The notes: generated by a model from the sequence alone, not told the origin. A DNA stretch of 64,000 bases from Bradyrhizobium barranii subsp. barranii (GCF_017565645.3 NZ_CP086136.1:2370001-2434000), one strand, 5' to 3'; shown: positions 8,406 to 17,340, counted from the stretch's first letter. Made by a program: numbers and translations.

Positions 8406-9692
8406 ATGACTACGCGCCTGCCTCTGCCGCCCTCGCTCTATGCCGACACCGCCGTCGCGCGGGTTGCCACGCCGCCGCTCGATGTCGACAAGACCGTCCC
8501 CGTCGCGATCGTCGGCGGCGGCTACACCGGTCTGTCCACGGCCTTGCATCTGGCGGAGCAAGGTGTCGAGGCGCTGGTGCTGGAGGCGCAGGAACCTGGT
8601 TGGGGCGCATCGGGCAATAATGGTGGTCACACCAATCCCGGCCTGAAGCATGACCCCGATCAGATCGAGGCCGATTTCGGCGCTGAGCTCGGCCGCCGCA
8701 TGATCGACTTCTCCTACGGCACGACCAATTTCACGCACGACCTGATCCGCCGCTACCAGATCCCTTGCGAAGCGCGGCAGAATGGCACGCTGCGCGCGGC
8801 CTACAACGAGGCCAGCGCCGCCGCGATCGAGAAGACGGCGCAGCAATGCATCCGCCGCGGCATGCCGGTGCAATATCTGAACTGCGAGCAGTTGCGCGAG
8901 ATGACCGGCACGGACCGCTACATCGGCGCGATGCTGGACACGCGCGGTGGCGATCTACATCCTCTCAGCTACGCCCGCGGCCTCGCGCGCGCCGCGATCT
9001 CCGCGGGCGCGAAGGCCCATGGCGAAACGCCGGCGCTGTCGCTCCGTCGCGACGGCGCGCGCTGGCGCATCGAGACGCCGCGCGCGGTGGTGCATGCCGA
9101 CAAGGTCCTGCTCGCCACCAACGGCTTCACCGACGATCTCTGGCCGGCGCTCCGCCGCACCATCGTGCCGGTGTTCTCCTCGATTGCCGCCACGGCGCCG
9201 CTCTCCGACGCGGTCGCCCGCTCGATTATGCCGACACGGCCGGTGCTCTACGAGAGCGGCCACATCACGGTCTATTACCGCATCGATCAGCACAACCGCC
9301 TCTTGATGGGCGGTCGCGGCCCGATGCGCTGGATCAAGTCGCCCAACGACGTCGCCTATCTCATGCGTTATGCCGAGCGGCTATGGCCGCAGCTCAAGGG
9401 CGCCGCCTGGACGCACGGCTGGAACAGCCGGCTCGCCATCACCAAGGATCATTATCCCCATGTGCACGAGCCGGCGGAGAGCGTCCTGATCTCGCTCGGC
9501 TGCAACGGCCGCGGCGTCGCGCTCTCGACCGCGATGGGCGCGCAGCTCGCGCGCCGGCTGATCGGCGGCGCCAAGGCCGAGATCGACATGCCCGTCACAG
9601 GCATCAAGCCGATTCCGATGCACGCATTTTGGCCCTTGGGGGTTACTACTGCTGTGATCACGGGCCGGGTGCGGGACCGGCTGGGCGTTTGA
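8406..9692 (+). CDS. FAD-dependent oxidoreductase, PuuB/OrdL-like, 428 aa
   Basis: DAO-family flavoenzyme. The FAD-binding motif GGGYTGLSTALHLAE begins at residue 37 and is followed by EAQEPGWGASGNNGGHTNPG, the segment typical of gamma-glutamylputrescine oxidoreductase (PuuB) and relatives. Later parts such as LLMGGRGP and the C-terminal LGCNGRGVALSTAMG close the FAD site. It lies 12 nt after the ATPase gene and is probably the last gene of the importer operon, so the imported compound is likely its substrate or a precursor. Oxidation of a glutamylated or free amine is the most reasonable role. No PuuA-type glutamylating ligase is seen in the window, so the full Puu pathway cannot be claimed. 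Confidence 0.85.
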   Translation: MTTRLPLPPSLYADTAVARVATPPLDVDKTVPVAIVGGGYTGLSTALHLAEQGVEALVLEAQEPGWGASGNNGGHTNPGLKHDPDQIEADFGAELGRRMIDFSYGTTNFTHDLIRRYQIPCEARQNGTLRAAYNEASAAAIEKTAQQCIRRGMPVQYLNCEQLREMTGTDRYIGAMLDTRGGDLHPLSYARGLARAAISAGAKAHGETPALSLRRDGARWRIETPRAVVHADKVLLATNGFTDDLWPALRRTIVPVFSSIAATAPLSDAVARSIMPTRPVLYESGHITVYYRIDQHNRLLMGGRGPMRWIKSPNDVAYLMRYAERLWPQLKGAAWTHGWNSRLAITKDHYPHVHEPAESVLISLGCNGRGVALSTAMGAQLARRLIGGAKAEIDMPVTGIKPIPMHAFWPLGVTTAVITGRVRDRLGV

Positions 9693-9748
9693 AGAAGAAG
9701 GCGCCGCCCCGTCAGGAGCGACGCCTTGCATAACTTGCAGATAGGGCG

Positions 9749-9985
9749 TCAGCAGCGGCCCTGTTTCCACAGGCCGGGCGGGCAGCCCCTGCCGCGCCAG
9801 CCGACCTTGCGCCCGTGGTGCCATCCGGGAGGAGTGGCATGGCGATGTCCATGGTATCCGCCATGATGGCCGTGACCATGGCCATGGCCGTGACCATGTC
9901 CGTGGCCGCCCTTGGCGAATGCGGCGTTTGGCATGGTGAAGCCGGCCGCGATGATCAGTGTTGCGGCGAGCGCAAGTTTCTTCAT
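9749..9985 (-). CDS. Small secreted His/Gly-rich protein, 78 aa
   Basis: Signal peptide of about 24 residues (MKKLALAATLIIAAGFTM, then PNAAFA) followed by an uninterrupted HGHG-type run near residues 27-40 and a second His-rich patch (YHGHRH). The C-terminus carries two Cys (RGCPPGLWKQGRC) that could form a disulfide. The dense histidines make binding of a transition metal in the periplasm likely (Ni, Zn, Cu or Co). Length and layout resemble other small rhizobial His-rich exported peptides; no enzyme fold is expected. It is convergent with the PuuB-like gene and monocistronic as far as can be seen. Confidence 0.75.
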   Translation of the reverse strand: MKKLALAATLIIAAGFTMPNAAFAKGGHGHGHGHGHGHGHHGGYHGHRHATPPGWHHGRKVGWRGRGCPPGLWKQGRC

Positions 9986-10076
9986 CCTAAATCTCTCCTG
10001 TTAGGCACGCATCTGTCCGTTCGACGAACGAACATCGATCGCGGTGTCGCGTGCAAATGCGGAGGAGTCGTGACGC

Positions 10077-11666
10077 TCAGGATTCGGCGACAGCGTCGGC
10101 CCAGGGCTGGAAGATCTCGACCGCGCCGGAATTCGTATCGCCCTGGCGCATCACCACGCTGGGGCAGGCGAACTTCTGCGGCAGGGCCTGCACTTGCGTC
10201 TCTTCATAATCGAAGCGTGCGGCAAGTGTCTTGCGCACGTCTGCCGGCAGTCTGATATCGCCGATCACGACCGCGCCTTCGCTTGCGTCGATCCGCGGCT
10301 GGTGGATGGCCGCGTCGAGGTCCATGCCGAAATCCATCGCAAAGGACACGAGCTGCATCACCGACGGCAGGATGCGGCGGCCGCCGGAGGCGCCGACCGC
10401 GAGACGCTTGCCGTCCTTCGTTTCGGCGATGACGGGCGTGTAGTTGCAGAGACAGCGCTTCCCGGGAGCGAGCGAGTTGGTGGTGCCCGGCATCGGGTCG
10501 AACCACATGATGCCGTTGTTCATGGCGATGCCGGTGTGCGGCGTCACGTATTTCGAGCCGAAGGACGAGAGCAGCGTCTGCGTGACCGCTGCGATGTTGC
10601 CGTGGCGGTCGACCACGGAGAAATGCGTGGTGCAGGCGGGCGCCAGATATTCGGCGCCGAGCGAGCGCTTGCCGTCGGCATCGCCCATGTCCTTGAGCCG
10701 CTCGCGGAAGGCTGCTTGCAGCGCCACCGCATATTCGCTGTAGGTGGTCGCGTCGGGTGCGCTTCCAGGCTTCAGACTCTGCTGCAACAGCCGCAGCGCA
10801 TGCGCCATTGTCGGTCCGGCCGTGAGCTCCGGCGTCGCATACACCTTGCCGCCGCGATAGGGGATCGCCAGCGGCTCGCGCAGATGGGCGCGAAACGCGG
10901 CGAGATCCTCCACCGACAGCGAGCCGCCGTCGGCCTTGATGTCGGATGCGATGCTTTTGGCGAGATCGCCCTGGTAGAAATCGCGGGGGCCAGCCTCGGC
11001 GAGGTGCGACAACGTTGCCTTCAACGTGGCCAGCGGCAGCCGCGTCTCGGACTTGACGCCCCACGGCGCGCTCGGCGGCAGGCCATCCTTCAGGAAGGTG
11101 GCCGCGCTCGCGGGATAGCGCCTGAGATCGGCTGCCGATGCCGCGATTGTCAGCGTGGTCCACCAATCGACCAGCAGGCCTTCGCCGGCGAGCGCGGCGG
11201 CCGGCGCGACCAGATCCTTCCACGGCATCTTGGCGTAGCGGCGATGCGCCTCCTCCATGCCGGCGACAACGCCGGGCACGGCGACCGAGCCGGGGCCGTG
11301 AATGTTGCGATCGTCCTTGACCCGCGGCCACGGAAACAGATCGGAGGCCGCGCCTTCGCCACTGAGCGGATAGTCGGCGGCGCGCAGGCTCTGCGGCGCG
11401 CACATGCCGTAATCGATCACCTCGGTGCGATTTTCCTTGGCACGGTACAACACCATCGCGCCGCCGCCGCCGATGCCGCTGTTCCAGGGCTCCAGCACGT
11501 TCAGCGCAAAGGTGGTCGCGACGATCGCGTCCACGCAGTCGCCGCCTGCCGCCAGCACCTGCGCCCCCACTTCGGCCGCGCGCCGCGATTGCGAGGCGAC
11601 GATGCCGCCCTTGGATGTGACGGCGGGTTTGCGGACGGCTTGGGCGAGGCTGAACTGATGAGGCAT
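10077..11666 (-). CDS. Gamma-glutamyltransferase family hydrolase, 529 aa
   Basis: Ntn-hydrolase of the GGT family, which cleaves itself before a Thr and transfers or hydrolyses gamma-glutamyl groups. The self-processing and nucleophile region is ACTTHFSVVDRHGN, with Thr346 aligning to the E. coli nucleophile; NNGIMWFDPMPG and GASGGRRILPSV follow as in the small subunit. No signal peptide is apparent, unlike E. coli GGT, which suggests a cytoplasmic enzyme or a glutaryl-acylase-like variant. ATG at 11666 is used because the open frame beyond it runs antisense into the next gene and encodes only Arg-rich sequence. In this neighbourhood it could remove gamma-glutamyl groups from amines, but that is inference. 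Confidence 0.88.
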   Translation of the reverse strand: MPHQFSLAQAVRKPAVTSKGGIVASQSRRAAEVGAQVLAAGGDCVDAIVATTFALNVLEPWNSGIGGGGAMVLYRAKENRTEVIDYGMCAPQSLRAADYPLSGEGAASDLFPWPRVKDDRNIHGPGSVAVPGVVAGMEEAHRRYAKMPWKDLVAPAAALAGEGLLVDWWTTLTIAASAADLRRYPASAATFLKDGLPPSAPWGVKSETRLPLATLKATLSHLAEAGPRDFYQGDLAKSIASDIKADGGSLSVEDLAAFRAHLREPLAIPYRGGKVYATPELTAGPTMAHALRLLQQSLKPGSAPDATTYSEYAVALQAAFRERLKDMGDADGKRSLGAEYLAPACTTHFSVVDRHGNIAAVTQTLLSSFGSKYVTPHTGIAMNNGIMWFDPMPGTTNSLAPGKRCLCNYTPVIAETKDGKRLAVGASGGRRILPSVMQLVSFAMDFGMDLDAAIHQPRIDASEGAVVIGDIRLPADVRKTLAARFDYEETQVQALPQKFACPSVVMRQGDTNSGAVEIFQPWADAVAES

Positions 11667-11794
11667 GATGTCGTCTTGATCTCTGGATTCGGTTGTTCTG
11701 GCTTCGTTGCGCTGACGCGGAAGCTGCAGCATTGGCGGGGCGCGCGAAGGATGGCACATTGCCGCCAACGAGAAAATCCAAAGGGAGACGCGGC

Positions 11795-12568
11795 ATGGCA
11801 GGTGTGAAACAGGCGCGGGATGGCGCCGTCGGAATTCTGACCCTCGACGAGCCGGCGAGTCTGAACGCGATGACGCCGGAGCTGCTCGGCGCGCTCGCTG
11901 CCGCCGTCGCCGAGATGACAGGGGATGAGGGCATTCGCGCACTGATCCTCACCGGCGCGGGGCGCGGATTTTGCGCAGGACAGAATTTGAAGGCTTCGGA
12001 AGCGCTGGGCGAGGACATCGCCGCCGGCGTGATGCGCTTCTACTGGCCCACGTTCAAGGCGTTGCGCGAATGCCGCGTGCCTGTCGTGGTCGCCGTCAAC
12101 GGCGTCGCGGCCGGCGGCGGCTTCAGCCTTGCGATGGCCGGCGACATGATTGTTGCGGCGCGGTCGGCGAGCTTCATCCAGGTGTTCAGCCGCATCGCCC
12201 TGGTGCCCGATCTCGGTTCGACCTGGCTGCTGCCGCGGCTGGTCGGCCGGCAGCGCGCGCTTGAGCTGATGTTGCTGAACGAGCCCCTGACGGCCGAACG
12301 CGCGCAGGAGATCGGCCTGGTGCGGCAGGTCGTTGACGATGCGAAGCTGATGGACGAGGCGCTGGCCCTGGCGCGCCGTCTGGCGGACGGCCCGACGCGC
12401 GCTTTGGTCGCAACGCGCGCGCTTGTCGAGGAGAGCGAGCATGCGGCTTACGAGGCACAGTTCCGCCGCGAGATCGAGATTCAGGCCACGATCCGCAAGA
12501 GCGCCGACGCCATCGAAGGCCGCACCGCCTTCGTCGAGAAGCGCAAGGCGAAGTTTACGGGGAAGTAG
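11795..12568 (+). CDS. Enoyl-CoA hydratase/isomerase family protein, PaaG-like, 257 aa
   Basis: Crotonase-fold enzyme. The oxyanion-hole segments are GRGFCAGQNLK (about residues 56-66) and NGVAAGGGFSLAMAGD (about 102-117). The active-site loop reads IALVPDLGSTWLLPRLVG, with Asp139 at the position of the catalytic Asp in PaaG, and without the Glu pair of a classical hydratase. It is therefore more likely an isomerase or ring-opening type activity on a CoA thioester than simple crotonase. AGGGAGA precedes the ATG at 11795 by about 6 nt. It is divergent from the GGT-family gene. There is no other phenylacetate gene in view, so the pathway stays open. Confidence 0.85.
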   Translation: MAGVKQARDGAVGILTLDEPASLNAMTPELLGALAAAVAEMTGDEGIRALILTGAGRGFCAGQNLKASEALGEDIAAGVMRFYWPTFKALRECRVPVVVAVNGVAAGGGFSLAMAGDMIVAARSASFIQVFSRIALVPDLGSTWLLPRLVGRQRALELMLLNEPLTAERAQEIGLVRQVVDDAKLMDEALALARRLADGPTRALVATRALVEESEHAAYEAQFRREIEIQATIRKSADAIEGRTAFVEKRKAKFTGK

Positions 12569-12589
12569 AGGAGCAGCCGCGGACTGCGC

Positions 12590-12766
12590 TCAGAGCCTGC
12601 GATCCAGCCGGCTGGCCTGATATTTGGCGTGCCATTTCGGGCCAGGCCCGCGCATGTAGTGAAGCTCGGGGCGGTAGGGGTTGCCTGCGATCCGCACCAG
12701 CTTCTGCCACTTGGTGGCGACGAAGTTGAGGGGCTGGCAGAGCAGGGTTAATGAAGCGAACAGCAC
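12590..12766 (-). CDS. Small hydrophobic-basic protein, 58 aa, unknown
   Basis: Short minus-strand frame starting with GTG at 12766. An AGGTGA ribosome binding site lies about 4 nt before the start and overlaps the stop codon of the preceding DUF6894-like gene, so translation of the two is probably coupled. The product begins MLFASLTLLCQPLNFVATKW, hydrophobic at first, and continues with an Arg/Tyr/Pro-rich tail ending ASRLDRRL. The N-terminus could be a short membrane anchor. I do not recognise a family. The strong ribosome binding site and tight spacing are the main reasons for calling it a gene. Confidence 0.55.
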   Translation of the reverse strand: MLFASLTLLCQPLNFVATKWQKLVRIAGNPYRPELHYMRGPGPKWHAKYQASRLDRRL

Positions 12767-12775
12767 GGCATCACC

Positions 12776-13009
12776 TCAATGCGGCTTGCCGAGCATGGCG
12801 GTGAAGGGAAGGTCGAAGATCTCCTCGCCGTCGGAGCCGCTGACATGGATCACCCAGTCGCGCCAGTCTTCGGCACCCGGGGTGTAGATCATCGAGTGCA
12901 TGATCTGGGCCGCACGGTCACGCGCCTCGGTCAGGCTGGCCACCGCGGTACCGCTGCGATCGATCAGCGTGCCTTCGGTGTTGGAGCAGTGAAAATAGAC
13001 CTGGACCAT
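12776..13009 (-). CDS. DUF6894-like small protein, 77 aa
   Basis: The product begins MVQVYFHCSNTEGTLIDRSG and continues with a helix TEARDRAAQIMHSMI and a strand WVIHVSGSDGEEIFDLPFT. This beta-alpha-beta layout (YFH near the start, an Asp-Gly turn, an Ala/Arg-rich helix, then DxDGxxLxxLPF) is that of the DUF6894 family of small proteins that is abundant in rhizobia. Function is unknown. ATG at 13009 is preferred over an upstream ATG because it gives the family's usual N-terminus. It is followed without a gap by the 58-aa gene, and divergent from the dehydrogenase-cytochrome gene. Confidence 0.7.
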   Translation of the reverse strand: MVQVYFHCSNTEGTLIDRSGTAVASLTEARDRAAQIMHSMIYTPGAEDWRDWVIHVSGSDGEEIFDLPFTAMLGKPH

Positions 13010-13216
13010 ATGCGTCTCCTGTCGGGAGCGACTGGGATGGCAAATCGATACCACCCGAGGCCTTTGCGAAACATTCGGGGCGAGCCCGGTAAGGGAATCT
13101 ACGGAGATTGGTCGCTGCGAAGGCCCGAGCGGGTTTGATCACAGGGGGGTGATGATCAACTGGACGGCGTTCCCATGGCATGGAACAACTTTGGACCGAA
13201 AGTCCGGGGGACCGCC

Positions 13217-15283
13217 GTGAACCAGCTCACATTCTGGCATGAATGCCGAAGCTTGTTTGCTGCGATCGTCGCCGGAGCGCTGTTCGGTCTTGCCCCGGGA
13301 GCCTCCTCCGAGCCGGTGAGGAACAGCGGCTACGCGATCGGCACGGAAACCTGTGGCAGCGGCGATCTCGCCTTTCCCAGAATCCAGATCGACATGAAGG
13401 CGGGATTCTGCGCCGGTCTCGTCGCCAGCGAAGAGGATCGCCTGAAATTTCCGCGCTCGATCATCCAGGTGCCGGGCCGTGACCTGTTCGTGGTCGCCGA
13501 CATGGGCGGCTGGGGCCACACCGATGGACGGCTGCTGCTGCTCGATCCGCATGCGCCGCAGGGGCAGCGGTTCAAGGAGCTGCTGACCGCAATCGAATAT
13601 CCGTTCGGCCTCGTGATTGGCCCGGACAAGAAGTTGTACGCCTCGACCGCGGAGACGATCTTCCGGTTCGATCCGCTCGCCGACAATCCCCGCAGCACGG
13701 TCGAGACCATCATCCGGCACATGCCCGGCCGCCGGATCACATTGCCTGACGGCACCAGGCTCGACGAGAGTGCCCATCCGCTCAAGCAGTTCGTCTTTGA
13801 CAGGAACGGGCGGCTGTTCGTCAATGTCGGCTCGCATAGCGACGGCTGCATCACGTCGGCGCCGATCACAAGGCCATGCGCGGCGGCCGAGGGCGCGTCC
13901 GCGATGGCCTCGATCTGGCTATTCACACCGCCCGCAGGCGGCATCTTCCCGGCGCTGAAGCCGGCCGATCCCGACCCGCCGCACACCGTCTATGCGCGCG
14001 GCCTGCGCAACTCGATGGCGCTGGCGCTGCATCCGAATTTTCCCGATGCCGGCTATGCCTTCCTGCAGGGCGAGAACGGCCGCGACCTGCCCGACATCTT
14101 CAAGCCGAACGAGGAGATCAACGCGATCGAGCAGGGCAGGCATTATGGCTGGCCCTATTGCTACGACCTGTCGACGCCGAGCCCCGAATTCAAGCTCGTG
14201 CTGCAATCCGGGGTCTACAAGTCGCTCTGCACGGCCAATGCGCTCTACAAGGCACCGTTCTCGCTGATGCCGCCGCACGGCGCGCCGCTCGCGATGCTCT
14301 ATTATCACGGCGCGAAATTCCCGGAGCTGGAAGGCAAGCTGCTGGTCGGCCTGCACGGCTATCGTCCGACCGGCAGCCGCGTCCTCGTCTATGACGTCGA
14401 CGACCATGGCTTCCCGAAGCCCGCCCCGGCGCCGGTGCGCTACCACGTCAGTTGCGCGGCAGATCCGACCCACAGCTTTCAGACCGACGCCGGCGACGTC
14501 GCCGCCGCGCCATTCGACGAACTGATCGCAGGCTGGCACCGCGTCAACGGCGCGCGGCCGCAAGGAGCGCCCGTCGGCATGACGGTCGCGGAGGACGGCG
14601 CAATCTGGCTGGTCGAGGACAAGAACCAGACGGTAATCCGCATCGATCGCGCTGCTGGCGATCCGCCGCCGTTGCCTTGCGACATGCGCAGCCAGGAGCT
14701 GATCGATCAGCTTGCCGCCTTCGTCGCAAAAGACGCGCAGAACAGCATCCGGCTCACCACGCTGCGTAAGGGGCTCGTCGAAAAGCACTGCGTCGGCTGC
14801 CACTCGGATTTCGGCCTGAAGGCAGGGCAATCGGATGCGGAAAAGGACGCGACGGTGCTGCGCTTCATGCTGTCGCAGGACGGCTGGATCTATCCAGGCG
14901 ATCCAGGCTCCGGCAAGCTGCGCACGCGGCTGCGCGGCGTCGGCGCCGAGAAGCTGATGCCGCCGGGCGGCGAAAGCCTGCCCAGGACCGAACCTGGTTA
15001 CACGCGCGTGCTCGATACCGCAGACCTGCTGGTTGCGAAAATGGTTCCGGGCACGCGGATGCGGATCAAGTCCGGCCCGCCGCAGCGCAAGTTCTTTGGC
15101 AAGACCAACAAGGAATGCGGCGAAATACCGGCCGCCAAGGTCGTTGTCGTGACACAAAGGAGCGCTGTAGACAAACCCGGCTTCAGCCGATTCTTCCGGC
15201 CTGCCGATCCCTATCTGAATGGCGAGTGCAGCGACGACGATGGCTATTACATCCGGCAGGAATTTCTGGTGCCTGTGCAGTAG
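13217..15283 (+). CDS. Sorbosone/glucose dehydrogenase-like beta-propeller fused to cytochrome c, 688 aa
   Basis: Exported protein with a signal peptide (about residues 1-32, hydrophobic core AAIVAGALFGLAPGA). A beta-propeller of the PQQ-dependent glucose/sorbosone dehydrogenase class follows; NSMALALHPNF and EEINAIEQGRHYGWPYCYD are its typical segments. The C-terminal part has a single c-type heme site CVGCH (Cys525, Cys528, His529), so substrate oxidation could feed electrons to a periplasmic heme. GTG at 13217 is preferred to the in-frame ATG at 13175 because it follows a GGGGGA ribosome binding site and starts a cleaner signal peptide. The 3' end overlaps the next gene by up to 65 nt in another frame. 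The substrate is unknown. Confidence 0.8.
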   Translation: MNQLTFWHECRSLFAAIVAGALFGLAPGASSEPVRNSGYAIGTETCGSGDLAFPRIQIDMKAGFCAGLVASEEDRLKFPRSIIQVPGRDLFVVADMGGWGHTDGRLLLLDPHAPQGQRFKELLTAIEYPFGLVIGPDKKLYASTAETIFRFDPLADNPRSTVETIIRHMPGRRITLPDGTRLDESAHPLKQFVFDRNGRLFVNVGSHSDGCITSAPITRPCAAAEGASAMASIWLFTPPAGGIFPALKPADPDPPHTVYARGLRNSMALALHPNFPDAGYAFLQGENGRDLPDIFKPNEEINAIEQGRHYGWPYCYDLSTPSPEFKLVLQSGVYKSLCTANALYKAPFSLMPPHGAPLAMLYYHGAKFPELEGKLLVGLHGYRPTGSRVLVYDVDDHGFPKPAPAPVRYHVSCAADPTHSFQTDAGDVAAAPFDELIAGWHRVNGARPQGAPVGMTVAEDGAIWLVEDKNQTVIRIDRAAGDPPPLPCDMRSQELIDQLAAFVAKDAQNSIRLTTLRKGLVEKHCVGCHSDFGLKAGQSDAEKDATVLRFMLSQDGWIYPGDPGSGKLRTRLRGVGAEKLMPPGGESLPRTEPGYTRVLDTADLLVAKMVPGTRMRIKSGPPQRKFFGKTNKECGEIPAAKVVVVTQRSAVDKPGFSRFFRPADPYLNGECSDDDGYYIRQEFLVPVQ

Positions 15284-16181
15284 CGTCCTTCTCGTCATCG
15301 CGGCATCGCCGGCCCATGCGGAAACAAAGCTGTTCGAAAGCGTGCAGGTGACGCCGCCGGGCGAATACACCTTCGGCATCGAAGGGCCGGCGGCCGATCT
15401 CGACGGCAATCTCTTCGTGGTCAACTTTGGCAAGCCCGGCACCATCGGCAAGCTGCCGGTGGGCGGCGCCGCTTCGGAGCAATTCACGGCACTGCCCGCG
15501 GGCAGCGTCGGCAACGCCATCCGCTTTGCGCGTGACGGCACCATGTTCATTGCCGACTACAAGAAGCACAACATCTTCGCGATCCCGAAGGGCGCGAGCG
15601 AGCCCGTGGTCTGGTTTCATTCCGACGAGATGAACCAGCCCAACGACATCACGGTCGCGCGCGACGGCACGATCTATGCGAGCGATCCGAATTGGAAGGG
15701 CAGGGAAGGCCACATCTGGCGTATCGCCAAATCTGCGGACGGCACGGTGCAGGGGCAGGTGATGTCGGCGCCGCGCGCGATGGGCACCACCAACGGCATC
15801 GACCTCGGCCCTGACGGCAAGACGCTCTATGTCGGGGAATCCAGCAGCGGCGAAATCTGGTCCTACACCGTCCGCGGCAACGAACTCACCGGCGCAAAAC
15901 TCGTCAAAGCCTTTCAGCCCGACACCGTCGACGGGCTGCGCACCGACGTCGCCGGCCGTCTCTATGTCGCGCGCATCCTCAAGGGCACCATCGCGCTGAT
16001 GAAGCCCAATGGTGCAGTCGAACGCGAGATCGCGCTGAAGGGCAAGGAGCCGACCAATCTCGCCTTCGGCGGCAGCGACGGCAAGACCGTCTTCGTCACC
16101 CAGCGTCAGGGCGGCTTCGTCGAGTCCTTCCGCACCGACCAGCAGGGCCGCGAGCACTGCGTCCAGCGCGGGCGCTGCTGA
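15219..16181 (+). CDS. Exported SMP-30/gluconolactonase-like beta-propeller, 320 aa
   Basis: Six-bladed propeller of the SMP-30/LRE type, with repeated segments such as GPAADLDGNLFVVNFG, DGTMFIADYKKHNIF, QPNDITVARDGTIYASDP and TNGIDLGPDGKTLYVGES. The Asn and Asp of these repeats are the usual metal ligands of the family. A signal peptide ends near SPAHAE. The start may be ATG 15219 or ATG 15240; both lie inside the preceding dehydrogenase gene in a different frame, so the two are translationally coupled. A lactonase acting on the product of the upstream sugar-dehydrogenase-like enzyme is an attractive reading, but lactonase activity is not proven by sequence. Confidence 0.82.
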   Translation: MASAATTMAITSGRNFWCLCSSVLLVIAASPAHAETKLFESVQVTPPGEYTFGIEGPAADLDGNLFVVNFGKPGTIGKLPVGGAASEQFTALPAGSVGNAIRFARDGTMFIADYKKHNIFAIPKGASEPVVWFHSDEMNQPNDITVARDGTIYASDPNWKGREGHIWRIAKSADGTVQGQVMSAPRAMGTTNGIDLGPDGKTLYVGESSSGEIWSYTVRGNELTGAKLVKAFQPDTVDGLRTDVAGRLYVARILKGTIALMKPNGAVEREIALKGKEPTNLAFGGSDGKTVFVTQRQGGFVESFRTDQQGREHCVQRGRC

Positions 16182-16308
16182 GCGTCACGGGCGGTCTGCC
16201 CTTGGCGCAGAGCAGCACCAAAGCTGCGGCATTCTTCTTGCTTGCATCTGGCCGCCGCAGGCATTTAGACATCTGTGGGCACCGTCAACGCGACCACGGA
16301 GTGTTTGA

Positions 16309-17334
16309 GTGAAAGCCGTCCATACCGAACTGCATCGCAGCCACGATCCGCAATTCTTCCTGGTTCGCGGTGTCGTCAAGCGCACTACGGAACAGCCAGA
16401 GCGCGCCGATCGCCTGCTCAAGGGGTTGAAGGACGGCAAGCATCAGCTGGTCGAACCGACGACATTCGGACAGGGGCCGCGTGCGCGGATTCACAGCCCG
16501 GAATATCTGTCGTTCCTCAGCGAAGCCTGGGACGCCTGGACCGCGCTCGGCGATTCCGGCCCGGAGATGATCGGCAACATCCATCCCGTGCGCCATGCGG
16601 CGACCTATCCGACCCACATCGTCGGCAAGCTTGGCTGGCACACCGCCGACACCGCAGCGCCGATCGGTCCCGGCACCTGGGCCGCGGCCTGCGCCGCCAC
16701 CGACGTTGCGGTCACGGCAGCGCAGATGGTGATGGACGGCGAGGATGCGACCTATGCACTCTGCCGCCCGCCCGGTCATCACGCCTACCGCGACATGGCC
16801 GGCGGTTTCTGTTTCCTCAACAACAGCGCGATCGCGGCCGCACATCTGCGGCTCAAGCATGAACGCGTCGTGATCCTGGACGTCGACGTCCATCACGGCA
16901 ACGGCACGCAAGGAATCTTCTACGCACGCCCTGACGTCTACACGGTGTCGATCCACGCCGACCCCATCGCGTACTATCCCTATGTGTGGGGCTACGCGCA
17001 TGAGCGCGGCGAAGGACCCGGCCTCGGCGCCAATCTCAACATCCCCCTGGCCATCGGCACCGGCGACGACGGCTATATCCAGGCGATGGACGTCGCGCGC
17101 AAGGCGATCGAATCCTTTGCACCTGGCGCCCTTGTCATCGCACTCGGCCTCGACGCCTCGGAGCACGATCCACTGAAGGGCCTCGCCGTCACCACGCCGG
17201 GCTTCCGCCGCATCGGCCAGGCGATCGCGAAGCTGGGCCTGCCGACCGTGTTCGTGCAGGAGGGCGGCTATCTCTCGGATATTCTGGGCGCGAACCTGAC
17301 CTCGGTGCTGGCCGGGTTTGAAGAGGCGCGGTGA
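16309..17334 (+). CDS. Acetylpolyamine amidohydrolase (histone-deacetylase family), 341 aa
   Basis: Class II HDAC-like zinc amidohydrolase that deacetylates acetylputrescine or similar amines. Zinc ligands are Asp193 and His195 in ILDVDVHHGNGT and Asp282 in LGLDASEHD. The catalytic His pair is His157-His158 in RPPGHHAYRD and the transition-state Tyr is Tyr321 in QEGGYLSD. These positions are all two less than the residues of Mycoplana ramosa acetylpolyamine amidohydrolase, and the length is the same, so assignment to that subfamily is strong. The start is GTG. It fits the amine-catabolism theme of the left part of the window. A palindromic repeat follows the stop. Confidence 0.88.
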   Translation: MKAVHTELHRSHDPQFFLVRGVVKRTTEQPERADRLLKGLKDGKHQLVEPTTFGQGPRARIHSPEYLSFLSEAWDAWTALGDSGPEMIGNIHPVRHAATYPTHIVGKLGWHTADTAAPIGPGTWAAACAATDVAVTAAQMVMDGEDATYALCRPPGHHAYRDMAGGFCFLNNSAIAAAHLRLKHERVVILDVDVHHGNGTQGIFYARPDVYTVSIHADPIAYYPYVWGYAHERGEGPGLGANLNIPLAIGTGDDGYIQAMDVARKAIESFAPGALVIALGLDASEHDPLKGLAVTTPGFRRIGQAIAKLGLPTVFVQEGGYLSDILGANLTSVLAGFEEAR

Positions 17335-17340
17335 AGTTTA

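Noticed and set aside
11667..11942. N-terminal extension of the GGT-family protein
   Set aside because: The added residues are Arg/Ser/Pro-rich and antisense to the hydratase gene; the family N-terminus begins at the ATG of 11666.
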